Below, piece after piece: positions 22,614-32,923 of a DNA stretch of 64,000 nucleotides. This stretch comes from Karstenula rhodostoma CBS 690.94 (lineage: Eukaryota; Ascomycota; Dothideomycetes; Pleosporales; Didymosphaeriaceae): NCBI GenBank assembly GCA_010093485.1, contig MU001493.1:963599-1027598 (forward strand), in the 5' to 3' direction. The notes beneath the pieces are model-generated. The model ran no database searches. It worked only from the letters and a program-made list of their open reading frames with translations, and had not been told where the DNA came from. Position 1 is the first letter of the stretch. Each line of letters opens with the position of its first letter. A program made the position numbers and the translations under genes.

Positions 22614-24857
22614 CTACTCAAAGCCCTCAAACTCGCTCTCGCTCGCATCTTCCACCTTTCGCGGCTCCTGTCCCGCGCGCTGCTTACTCCCCTTCACCGC
22701 GCCCCTCTTCCTATTGTCCACACGTCGCTCATACCCACTCTTCGTGCTAATCCTCGCCGTGTTCTTGCCATCCTCTGTTTTAACATTCCGCCTCGCTTCA
22801 ACACCCTTTTTCTTGAGCTCCTGCTTCTCCCGCTTCGTCGGCGTGGGCAGCGCATCAAGCAGCCACTGCTTCACGCTCTGCTCTTCCTCGGGCACTCCGC
22901 GCAGCTTCTCCGCCGCTCGGATCACGTTCGCTATGAGCTTCACGTACGGGATGTCATCCTGTGTGTACAGTGTGACGGCGACACCGCCTGCGCGCCCGGC
23001 ACGCCCGGTGCGGCCGACACGGTGCACGTACGCGGCCGCGCTGTTCGGCACGTCATAGTTGACGACACCGTTGAGACCGCGGAAGTCTACCCCGCGGGCA
23101 AGAAGGTCCGTCGTGATCAGCACCCAGATGTCGCCCCGGCGGAACTTGGTCATGATGCTCTCGCGCGCAGTACCAGACAAATCTGCATGAAGCACGGCGA
23201 TGCGGGAGCTGCCGCCCGCCTCAGGCGGGATATCGTAGAGGAGTTCGGAGTGGAGGGCAATGGCGCGGGGGATGGTTTGCGTGAAGACGAGGAAAGGAGG
23301 TCGGAGAGGGGGACCGCTGCTATTGGTTGGTAGGGCGGTAGGGTGTAGGAGTTGGCGGAGGCCAAGCAGCTTGCCTTGTTCGGTTGCGGCGTATGTGAGT
23401 TGGTGGGCGATGTTTGGGATGGCGGTGTCCTTCAGGCCGATGACGAGGCGTACGAGGGGGCGGCGAGAGGGGAGGGGCGTTTTTGAGGTTGAGAGGGTAG
23501 TCCAGCGGGCGTTCAGGGTGGAGATGGCGAGGGCTTCAATGTTGGAGCCCATTGTTGCTGACCAGAGGCCAACGCGGAGGAGGGGATTGACGCAAGCGTT
23601 CCACACCGAGAGGGTTTGCTCGCGGAAGAGAGGGTCGAGGAGCACGTCGGCTTCGTCGAGGACGACATGGCGGACGCTTGGCAGCTCGGCGACGGCACCG
23701 TCGTCCTGTTTAAGCGCGTTAAGCAACGCTGCGGGCGTAGTAACAAGTATTGCGGCCTTGCTTTTGTCGGCTCGTCTCCGCTTCCGCTTCTTCTGTTGGA
23801 CGGCCTTGCCTTCGTCACCACTGTCCGAAGCGCTCTCCTCTTCTTGCTCGGAATGGTCGGGGACCTCTACCTCATCGATTACGTCCTCTACTTCTGGCCG
23901 CTCCACCACTTCCATGCCCTTCTTCATGAGCGTTGCCTTGAGTCCGGTTCCCTTCGAGAGTTTCCTCGCCTCGTTTACAATCTGCGACGCCAACTCTCGC
24001 GTAGGTGCTATGACGATAGCTCGTGGACCGTCCTCACCTTCACCTTCCGCTGCCTTCTCCGACAAGAGCGCATCGATAATCGGTATCAGGAACGCGATTG
24101 TTTTCCCACTGCCTGTAGGGGCAACACTCAGAAGATCGATATCTCCTCTATACTCGGCACCGGACGCAATCGAGTCGCCATTTTGTTGGTCCTCGCCTGC
24201 CTTCCTCGACCGCAGAAGCAGCGGCAACGCACCAAGCTGAACCTCAGTCGGCAGCGTATACGCCTGCTCATTCAAATTCTCCGCCAACCTCCTCGAGATG
24301 CCATATCTTGACCGCAACTGCGCGAACGAAGTAAGCGGCTGAGGGAACAGCTGCTTCTTTGAGTCCTTCTTCTTCTCCACGACTTTTTTCTCCTTCTTCC
24401 GCTTCTTTTTACTCTTCTCGGACTGCGCTTCGTCCTCTTGCGGCGCAAAGTCCTCTAGCACTGTGACCTTCAGCTTGTGCAACCGCAATATCCGCTTGCT
24501 CTCGTCCGCGTTGTAAGGCTCTGTTTCTTGTTCTTCGTGTGCGCCGGTGACCTCGGCATCGGTTTGTGTTTGGCTGGCGCGCTTGCGTTTCTTCTCTGCG
24601 GCTTGAGCAGTAGGCTCCATATCGTCCTTTTTCGACGAGCCAAAGAAGTCTAAGTCTGCAGGCAGCGGCACTGACGTATCCTCTATATTCTTTCCCCTCT
24701 TGCGCTTGTTGCTTTTCTTTGTCTCCGGCGAGGTTGCGGTGGGTTCGTCGTGGCCGAATAGTTGCGGATTCGCGACTGCGCCGGACGAGGGAAGCTTCTG
24801 CGCGGGGGTAGTTTGTGCGGCTTTCGACGAGCGCGAGAGGAGTTTGAAGACGTTCAT
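22614..24857 (-). CDS. ROK1: ATP-dependent DEAD-box RNA helicase Rok1 (DDX52 family)
   Basis: Intronless, 747 aa. A nucleolar helicase needed for early 18S pre-rRNA processing and small-subunit assembly. Seen: N-terminal MNVFKLLSR block typical of Rok1, motif I APTGSGKT (246-253), Ia PTRELAS (285-291), DEAD (401-404), SAT (433-435), DLLARGVDFRG (584-594), HRVGRTGR (612-619). The N-terminal 190 residues are rich in Lys/Glu and carry several basic NLS-like runs. A charged insertion at about 313-368, first acidic then Lys/Arg-rich, sits between motif Ia and the TTPAAL block; together with the long tails it makes the protein larger than yeast Rok1. The frame is open upstream to 24962, but the first ATG in good context that gives the conserved N-terminus is at 24857. 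Confidence 0.95.
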   Translation of the reverse strand: MNVFKLLSRSSKAAQTTPAQKLPSSGAVANPQLFGHDEPTATSPETKKSNKRKRGKNIEDTSVPLPADLDFFGSSKKDDMEPTAQAAEKKRKRASQTQTDAEVTGAHEEQETEPYNADESKRILRLHKLKVTVLEDFAPQEDEAQSEKSKKKRKKEKKVVEKKKDSKKQLFPQPLTSFAQLRSRYGISRRLAENLNEQAYTLPTEVQLGALPLLLRSRKAGEDQQNGDSIASGAEYRGDIDLLSVAPTGSGKTIAFLIPIIDALLSEKAAEGEGEDGPRAIVIAPTRELASQIVNEARKLSKGTGLKATLMKKGMEVVERPEVEDVIDEVEVPDHSEQEEESASDSGDEGKAVQQKKRKRRRADKSKAAILVTTPAALLNALKQDDGAVAELPSVRHVVLDEADVLLDPLFREQTLSVWNACVNPLLRVGLWSATMGSNIEALAISTLNARWTTLSTSKTPLPSRRPLVRLVIGLKDTAIPNIAHQLTYAATEQGKLLGLRQLLHPTALPTNSSGPPLRPPFLVFTQTIPRAIALHSELLYDIPPEAGGSSRIAVLHADLSGTARESIMTKFRRGDIWVLITTDLLARGVDFRGLNGVVNYDVPNSAAAYVHRVGRTGRAGRAGGVAVTLYTQDDIPYVKLIANVIRAAEKLRGVPEEEQSVKQWLLDALPTPTKREKQELKKKGVEARRNVKTEDGKNTARISTKSGYERRVDNRKRGAVKGSKQRAGQEPRKVEDASESEFEGFE

Positions 24858-25319
24858 GATTATCCTGGCTATGGCACTCAAATCTCGAGCAAGGTCGTCA
24901 TGCAACAGAATACATTGTGTTGGTGGAGAATCGAGTTGTCGCAAAAAGTTCGGCATGCACAAACAAAAAGTTGCCCGCGGCTCGGCGATCGGAGAAACGC
25001 GGCCCGGACATAGCGTTCACGGATTGATAGCAAACACAGTTCTGTCGAATTCAAGAAGATGCATTTGCCTAGTTGCACAGGAGAAAAGGAAATCTAAATC
25101 AGAGTATGTGCAGCAATAATGGTACAGTGTTGGCCATTACATGTGCGCCGCATGCGCAGTTCCACCCCAATCGTTGCCGTTATCTGGTCATTGCCAGATC
25201 ACTTCTCGGGCTTTTCTTCAGCTATGCCATCTGCACCCCTCCCTCGCAACCGTCCTCGGATCCTTGACCCCGGTTCCCTCGGTTCAGTGGGTATTGTAGG
25301 TATTGTCAAATGTATGCAT
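24858..25319. other. intergenic between ATP20 3' end and ROK1 promoter
   Basis: No gene seen. It contains the ROK1 promoter. Confidence 0.5.
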
Positions 25320-26216
25320 CTAGTGGTGAGCCTCCTTGGATCGGTATCCAACAAGCTTGAAACGGCCGATAATCTCGCCCACGGAGAAGAAACCAACGAC
25401 CTCGGCAGCGATGATGCCGGCAGCGAGCCACTGTTGCTGGGAGGCGCCCCGCACACGGTTGAGCACGTTCACGGGCTGTGCAGCGCTCGACTCGGCGGCA
25501 CGGCTCACGTTGAGGAGGCTCGAAGGGTTCTTGAGCGCGTTAGTCACGGGCTGGAGGTACTGCTGGATGGTGGCCATGTTACTGTTCTTGTTAGCATTTC
25601 ATGGGCGATCGTTGCGGGTTTGGGGGGTCCTCTTACGGTGGTGCCATGCCGCGCTGGTGAGCAATGAGCTTGCCAAGCTCAAGACCGACTCTTGAGTAGT
25701 AGATGACACGCGGGATCAGAGCTGTAGATAATCAAATTAGCTTACCATGCTGGACGATACGTGGTCGTAGGCAATGGAGTCGTTGGGCGCCGGGTCTTCT
25801 GGCTGTAGCGTGCGATTTGCGCGCGTGCATGCAGGGCTCCCTGAGCTTCACGTAGTGCCATTGAGCTCACACAAAGCTCCGTGGCACGCGCAGAAACCCC
25901 TGCTTTCCAACGCTGCCTTCCACCACGATGATGTGCGAGGAATCGCGCACTAACCTTGTACACCCCCGATGAGCCTTCCGGTCCGTCCGCCAACCTTGTT
26001 CGCCGCATTGGTAGCCGCGCTTCCGACCTTGCTGGCGGCAGCACTTGCCGAAGAGGTGACGCGGGTCAGGCCCTCTGATGCCTTGGACGATGCCTCGGCG
26101 GCTTTCTCCTTCGCGGCGCCGGCAGCTTCGGACGTGGTCGACGCATTACGGAGGCCGGCGCGGCGGACGGCGAAGGTCGAGTGCCGCAACACTTGGCGGG
26201 ATGCTGCGAGAGACAT
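25320..26216 (-). CDS. ATP20: mitochondrial ATP synthase subunit g
   Basis: Exons (minus) 26216-25955, 25721-25637 and 25581-25320 (202 aa). Subunit g of the F1Fo ATP synthase membrane sector, involved in dimerisation and cristae shape. Seen: an N-terminal presequence-like stretch MSLAASRQVLRHS rich in Ser/Arg/Ala without acidic residues, an Ala/Lys-rich linker, the conserved core VIYYSRVGLELGKLIAHQRG in exon 2 (about 94-113), MAPPNMATIQ rebuilt across the second intron, and a C-terminal hydrophobic helix around WLAAGIIAAEVVGFFSVGEIIG carrying a GxxxG-like face. Introns are 233 and 55 nt. I chose the ATG at 26216 because it gives the family's usual start; the frame is open 28 codons further up. 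Confidence 0.93.
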
Positions 26217-27047
26217 TGTGACAGGTTCCGGGCGCGAATTGGCGATGGGGTGGATGAGAGTCGGCGTCCTGGGGTTGGAGGTTGGAAGCGTCGGTGCCAA
26301 ATCTCACATTTTTCCGGCATTGCGAGCACGTGCACGGACCGTGTCGGGAGGTTTAGGATAGCACACGAGGCATTGGACAGCATCTTGTCTACAAGTCGAT
26401 GCTTTCCACGTTATTTCGTGAGACCTGCTTGGTAAAGCGTCTTGCGTCTGAAGTCGATGATACGAAAACTTCAAAGGCGACCTTTGAGGAGAAAATTCAT
26501 TAGAAACACCCACACTCCGACTGATCTTCAGACGTTCTTGTCTATGGTAGGCATTGCAACATACAGCACCAAGCAACTCATCACTTACCGTGCCCTGTGA
26601 TCTTCGCGGGTACTGTAATTATATTTTCCTTATCGATTCCATATTGTCACCTCCTACCACCCTGGCAATTCGGTGTCTGAGTTCGCGATGTTCGAGATGC
26701 CGTACAAGACTTTCATCTTGAATGGGATTTAGGATACATTTCGCCCTCTACTCTGGCGTTTCGGGAACTTCAGGAAAGAAAGTCTCAGAAAACTCATCCA
26801 CCTATCTCCTCCCAAGTCACTCTCGCAACCCCCGTGGAGCTGTATTGCCCATCACTCTCAATATACACATCATCAAGCTAATTTAGAACGCGCAAGGAAT
26901 CGTTATCACATCAATACATCCCAGTCTAAACGTCCAGCATCCAAGCAATAACTCGAAACAGCCAAAGGTGCATCTTGGGATTGCTCCTGTACACTATCCA
27001 GATGCCTACTTCGTTTCGGGGTCTAAAATCTCACGGATACGTTCCAC
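26217..27047. other. intergenic, left border of the accessory island
   Basis: Carries the ATP20 promoter near 26217-26400. The rest is AT-richer than the DNA to the left, with no gene seen. Confidence 0.45.
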
Positions 27048-27660
27048 TCAAATGTCACACGCATCCACCCAGTATTGGCCATCCTCATCGCGAAGTTGTA
27101 CACGCAACTCATCAAGATTCGCGCTCCCTAATTCCAGGACCTCCAACAGCAACTTCTCCATCAGCGCGGTCTCCCAATCCTTACAGAAACTATAGTCGCC
27201 GTACATCACATTTTGGACTGCCATGTACAAAGCCAGCTTCTCGCAATACTACGCCGCTTCCTCACAGTCGGAACAAGCCTTCTTCATGGCCGCGGCGTAA
27301 ACCTTGTTGTAAATGGTCAGGGAAGGTGTCCGCATATTAGGCAGTGATTAACCCCATCGGGAATCCTCTTGTAAAAACACAAGCACCGTGGAGAATCCGA
27401 TGCAACAAAGCACGACCGTGACTTCGTCCCAGTTCAAGACGCCAGTCACTTTGCTCGCATCATTCACCAAGACGTTCTGCAAATCCAGATCGTTAAGCGG
27501 AAGCGTGAACGTGCCTCGCCCATTGTCGCGACGCTTCTTTGACGCGTTAAAAGGCGCGGCCTGGAGCAGTTCAGCGCGTATGAAGTCTGTACCACCCTTA
27601 TCTCTCCCACAGCATAAGAAGCAATCTATAGAGATGGAACAGAGAGTCAGGATACAGGAA
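27048..27660 (-). pseudogene. aminoglycoside phosphotransferase (APH)-like remnant 1
   Basis: On the minus strand the segment near 27540-27400 reads FTLPLNDLDLQNVLVNDASK followed by VTGVLNWDEV, the catalytic-loop and metal-loop region of fungal APH-family kinases. The usual catalytic Asp-containing block and the DWD block are altered (NDLDL, NWDEV). Further on, 27230-27048 reads as an APH C-terminal helix region. The two parts are separated by a TAG near 27250 and frame changes. It looks like a decayed gene rather than a spliced one, though an intron could hide part of the damage. The normal function of such proteins is small-molecule or protein phosphorylation of unknown target. Confidence 0.6.
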
Positions 27661-28028
27661 CGGTAATGGAAAGATTGACATCTGCGCACACACAAAAAAA
27701 AAAAACGTAACAGAACAGGTTGGTGATCTTCCGCGATCTAAACAAGAGTGACCGTTCCGTCCTGCCAGTCTCTTAAAATGTGATCTCTAAGCCCTGGTCT
27801 TGGCCATTCAGAAGCTCTTCCTTAATCCTACTCCCCAATGCTGACAAGCTTGCTGTGCCACGTCCAACTGGAACGTATGCTGAGGAGTCATCAGACGCGG
27901 GAAGTAATGTTAGGAGGATAAAATATTCTGCCTTGGCCGAGTCTGAGTGAGGTCGTAGCCTATGGTCGCGGTCAGCATGTAGGTGATCTGGTCGTCATTG
28001 TGTACTTTATCGATCATGGTGACGTTTC

Positions 28029-29441
28029 TTATGTATTACAGATTGGCACGAGGCCCCTCTGCGTTAAAAGGACTGCGGAAGGGGTACAGGAATGTTTTCT
28101 TGAAATGAGCACGGATTGAATCGTCGAGGTGAGTGGTGATTTTGAGAACCGTTCGTGGTATCTCTTGGTATAGACGACAAGGTCGCCTTTTAAGAGTCTT
28201 GAGACGTACGGTTGACGCTCCCACTTGATGCAAGACGCGTCAATCAATTCTAGCATGGGGCGCTGAGGTCTTAATTTTGGAGGACGCTCGACCTCGCCTC
28301 GGAAGCAGAGCCACGCCCACCTTGTTATGCCAGGTATGGTGGTAACCTGTCCTTTAAGACAACCCCATGAGAGATCCAGCGGGAGAGACTTCTCCCAGAG
28401 CCCAAGCAAGGGTGTATCTTGCAGCTTAGCGCTGTGGTATTGGACGATGCCGGCCATGGCAGGGAGTTTATCAGACAAGTGAATTCCATCTTTGAGTACT
28501 TTTCTATCATGAGCCACCAAGCGGTAACGTATTTAAGACGATACCGATTCCACAAATAGCCGACTCGACTTAGGTTTGATGTCACCCCAATCTGGTCCAT
28601 CAAGCGAACGTTGGAATCTTCTTGATCAAACAGTTCCCGGCACTACCAAAGCATATAGTGCGTGGTCATGTGTAGAATGCGCCGCGAAAGATATGCTTTT
28701 TGTAGAACCCAGCCACGTGTATGAAGAGGCAGCCGAGTGTTCGAGCTCCGCCATGATTTATGTGTTTGTTTGAGCTTCAGATGGTACTTGTTGTTTGTGA
28801 GGATGGGTTTCCGATGTGGGAAAGAGCTGGTTTTCCCGGTCCCCTCAACGACGTTCAAATACTACGGGTCAAGATCACAGCCACTTTCACAGTTTTCGGA
28901 CATTGGTGCGGAGATGGTCAAGAACTATCTCTGGTAGATAGCGGCTATGTTGGCGGCTTCAGACTCCCATTCTTTCTCATCGTTTGAACGATACACAAGC
29001 TATCGATCCAGAGAAACTTCTGGCCAAGACGCTCACTTATCTAGGCAGCTTCAGACTCCCATTCTTTCTCATCGTTTGAACGATACACAAGCTATCGATC
29101 CAGAGAAACTTCTGGCCAAGACGCTCACTTATCTAGGCAGCTTCTTAAAAGGTCCTCGGGAGGGTTTCCAGTATAATACTAGTTTCATACTCGTCCACAT
29201 TTTGTAACGTCGTTCGGATGGTACAAGGGCCGTTCGGAGGGCCCCAACAATAATTCCACGTTACATAGTCCGGAAGTGGTTCGGGCCAGGCCTTCGTGCC
29301 AGCCAGGCGTACACATGCAGGCGACTTGGTACAATCTAGTCGCAGCAATCGACTAGTGTAGGTATGTATCAAGACTCGCGCACAGTTCGTGTGACTGGAT
29401 TTGCATTCCCCAAGCCATTTTTCTACACTGTCAAATCTCAT
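28029..29441 (-). pseudogene. HET (heterokaryon incompatibility) domain gene, broken
   Basis: On the minus strand the order of HET motifs is intact but spread over frames. At about 29350-29150: LLRLDC... YVTWNYCWG and LETLPRTF. At 29130-28960: ISERLGQKFLWIDSLCIVQ, present twice because of a 92-bp tandem duplication. At about 28970-28900: EWESEAANIAAIYQ. At about 28740-28680: LHTRGWVLQKAYLSRRILHM. At 28500-28350: DKLPAMAGIV and GLWEKSLPLDLSW. Two in-frame stops, TAA and TAG, sit where the family has ordinary residues between LPRTF and ISERLG; both could come from CAA/CAG by C-to-T change. A 1-nt frameshift follows CIVQ. HET proteins trigger cell death after fusion of incompatible hyphae. This copy cannot make a full protein. 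Confidence 0.82.
28956..29139. repeat. 92-bp perfect tandem duplication inside HET pseudogene
   Basis: Copy 1 is 28956-29047 and copy 2 is 29048-29139, apparently identical, followed by a further 5 bp of the unit. Since 92 is not a multiple of 3, it shifts the frame of the HET gene. The identity suggests a recent slippage or unequal exchange. Confidence 0.9.
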
Positions 29442-32400
29442 GGTGATGTGCTCCTACACAATCGTGGCTAATGAGCAAACCTATACTATGTCCAATAACA
29501 ATTTGGCAGGCTTCAGCCTCCAGAGCAGTGTGTTGCATGTTCGTCTTACCGTGTCGTGCGAGCGACGATGGCGTGGATGTCGGTCACCTAGGCATGGTGG
29601 TGTGAGTTACGTAGTGGTTCGGCGATGGAGAATGATGAGTGGTGAATGATGATTCGGGGTTGCTATTGACGTCACAGGGCAAGTTACGAATGTGAAGTTC
29701 ATATGACGCTGGGATGAGTGGTTCACGGAGGCTCTTTCTCCGATTGTCTCGAAGCGCCGACAGCGGCGCTTAACGTCCGCGTGTAACACACCTGTGCTGT
29801 GTACAGTAGTACGCCCGCACACCGCCACTTTATAACCGCTAATCATGTCCAGCAGTCACAATCAGAAGATGCTCCAGTTCACCGGTCGGCACCAACATCA
29901 CCACATAAGAGCCACGAGCACGGGAGAAAACCTGGCTGCCGAATGAAGAGTCTACCGTTCCGGTCCTAACTACCTATGGTGTTCTAGCAACAAGCAACCC
30001 CGAGAACAAATAACCTTTTTTTTTTTTTTGGTTAGATAGGAATATTGGCAAACACGGGTAGTATCGGGTGTCACGACCTGACCTCGTAACAACATCGAAG
30101 GCCGCACCGCGCCATCGGCAGCAGGTTGACCTAATCGTAATCCTGGTCCGGAGTAGTAGGATACGGCTCCGTGTCCGGACGTGGCGGCGGCGTGGCATAT
30201 ATGTTCGCCTCACATTTGGTCGCACAGACGACGCAAAGAACCGGAAACGTCGCGCCAGTTGGCCACGACAAGCGGATCAAGCGGTGAATGCTGCTAATGT
30301 GATGGAAGAAATTGATGGCTACAGAGGTAGTAGCTCCGTCGAAAACGTGGTAAATCAGACCGAATGTGGTCGTGTATGAAGATAGCTCATGTGTGATGCT
30401 CACTGCAAGTGAAGCACCACGAGCTCTCGGCGCAGAATGGGCCGCATGTCGCAAGGGATTGTCCAATATTGCATCCGGTGTACCATCGGATGGGAACAAG
30501 GGTGGCATGTGCGAAACACAACTCTTTGGCCTGCAACAAGCTGTAAGAGACGGATGTGTGCTATTGTCGTAGCACTTCGGAAATTGCTGGACTTCAAGTG
30601 ACCCAACGGCTAGGAACATGCCGCCCGTCTTCCGTATTTGACCTCGGATATTATCGTATGTGTGCGTCTCTAGATATGTAGGCGCAAGATCCTGATACAT
30701 GCGTACAGTAAAAGGAAGTTCGGTCTTGCGAAAGTCAGTCTTGAGCGGGATCAGAAAAAGTCGCATGAAAGGATGTAATTTACGTACCCAAATGATTATG
30801 AGAAGGCACCGCTTGGCAGTAACACTTAGGTTCGATGCAACTTGTCGAGGATAGGTGAAGGTGTTGCAATCGAGTGCAGTTGGTCAAAGAAGCAACCACG
30901 GCGCGATACAAGTGTTAGACTGTTCCGCGAAGCTATGGTCAAGATGCGGGCGACTGAGCTTTTAAGAGCAAGCCAGACGATGGAGGAAAATTTCGACTTT
31001 CGTGTTCAAGCTAGGTGGCGTGTTGTACTTGTGAGAGTTTTGTGTACCCGTTGCAAAACTGTAGTTTCCGCGTGACTTTCTCGTGTACCCACAATGCTAC
31101 ACCGCTGCACCATCACGCTGAATCTTAGCGATTTGATGTTGCACATAGAACGAGAGTCACCCATGGTGACGTGGTAGTCCAAACCGGCCGTATCATGGAG
31201 GATAGACCGGCGACAATGCAAGTGAGCAGCCCCAAGGGATGCCAAGCAAGGGACCTACAATCTATGGGAAAGCTTTAATTCCGCCCCACTCAGGCTTATT
31301 TTGTTGGCAAGGGCTTTGATGTTTCCTTGGGGCGATGCGATGCAAGTGAACTCTTGGTGAGTCACGTGTACGTGCATCGCACAGACAATGGTGGGCGAGC
31401 TAGCTTGCGCTACTTCCTAAGCAAAGACGAGGCCGTCCTGCAGAGTTCTGCATATCCTAAGCAAAGTCTGAATTCGTGCGTACGGACAAGTTTGTCGTGG
31501 TCAAGAAGAGAAGAACACCTACCTTTACGACAGGTGATTTGGAGCTTACTGTGGCAGGCGCAGCTTACGCACCATACCGCACCATACTATTCGCACTGGT
31601 TGCACTGCCCTTGTATGTCGGGATTGTCCAAAATGTGTAGCTGCGAGCATGTGGTCGGCTTGTATGTAAACCGTGATCGTTTCAGACCTGATCCACACAA
31701 TGATTACCTGAATATCAACTCCTATGTAGCAATTTGACACTTTTTTCACCTAATCATTGAATCTTCCAGCTCAATATCACTCAACAGCTTGTGATAGTTG
31801 TGCAGCACCCGTGTATCTTTCTCTACCAATATTTGCGCATTGGCGTTAAAGCTGTTGTAGCTCGAAACGTATGAGGTCTCCACAAGAAGCTCATTATTAG
31901 CATTCGAAGCTATCTACGGGCTCAAAGTTACTGTCCCCAGCAATCGTTGAAGTAATATCCCACTAAGCGTTGAGTTATCGTCTTTTTGACTTCGCCAATT
32001 AAAAGAGGCGCCAAGCTTTGCTTGCTTCCCAAATCCCTTGCTTGACCACTTACAACGCTTCATGTTATGTTTACTTTTGGGCGGCAGTCCCAGTCCATAT
32101 TTTTGTCTATCACTTTACGGGACATTACGGGACACTACTTTGTAGTTCGTGTCAACAATCAGAAAACCTTCAAAGGAAGCACTTCCAAGCTTGGCGTACT
32201 ATGTAATCTAAACGGGTGCGCATTTTTTCGTGTTTGGGCAATCATGATAGGCAGATGGGTGGCCAATTCTACACCTCTACCTTCTTGGGAAGATGAATTT
32301 TATCACTAAGCCGCCTCGCTGTCAGGGGGTGGAAGAGCGGTGAGGGTGCGCTGAGGCTTGTGCCGAGAGGCAGCAGAATGATGCGCCTGCTCATTTTCTC

Positions 32401-32923
32401 AACGCAGTATGTCTTGATGGTTCACTGGCCCTTCCCGAGAATATCAAACCTTATTCTGCCGCGTAGGCCGCGACGATGGAAGCCACAGTTCTTAGACCGG
32501 TGGCTACCACTCGTCAGCAAGAATGCGAAGTGCCTGCGCGTTATAAAGATATTGAATGGATTAGCTTTGGAAGAACCGGGCGAGAAGAGCGCCATCCTCT
32601 GAGAGAGTACCACTCCGCATGCCACAGAAGGCGGTGTAGCGTGGTTACACCCAGTGGAGAAGAACGCCCCTTATTCCAACAGAGACCTACACTGAAGATC
32701 AACATCAGGGCTCAATCATTATCTCTCTGTAGAATCCCACTTCGCGATACTGGTTCTTCATCTTCCATCAGCGTCGAAGATAGACAACCCCAACGGATGC
32801 GCGCCATTGGGGATCTGCAGGTGTGCTAGCTAACTTGGCAACAGACTCCGCGTCCGTTCCACTATCTGCTCTCGAGAGCACATCGTTCTTCGCTCGTATC
32901 GCACCTCATTCTACGGCTTCTCG
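29442..32923. other. 3.5 kb of accessory DNA without a convincing gene
   Basis: Frames such as 30766-30131 (minus) and 31327-31737 (plus) lack any recognisable family. A T10-plus run lies near 30015. One copy of a dispersed repeat lies at 32090-32167. It may hold further decayed genes that I could not recognise. Confidence 0.45.
32090..32167 (+). repeat. dispersed repeat, copy 1
   Basis: About 78 bp that matches 47295-47367 in the same orientation: GGCGGCAGTCC, then ATATTTTT, CTATCACTTTACGGGACA and GTTCGTGTCAACAATCAG in order. Copy 1 carries two small internal duplications (CAGTCC and ATTACGGGAC). Some differences are C/T or G/A transitions. Probably a fragment of a transposable element; no termini identified. 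Confidence 0.8.

Noticed and set aside
23260..24240. 326-codon plus-strand frame
   Set aside because: Antisense shadow of ROK1, produced by GC-biased third positions.
28956..29139. Possible short CRISPR-like or satellite array
   Set aside because: Only two copies with no spacers, inside a HET coding sequence; a plain tandem duplication.
30131..30766. 211-codon minus-strand frame in the accessory island
   Set aside because: No recognisable family, mixed composition with no domain-like pattern, and no splice continuation. Possibly a decayed gene, but not supportable.
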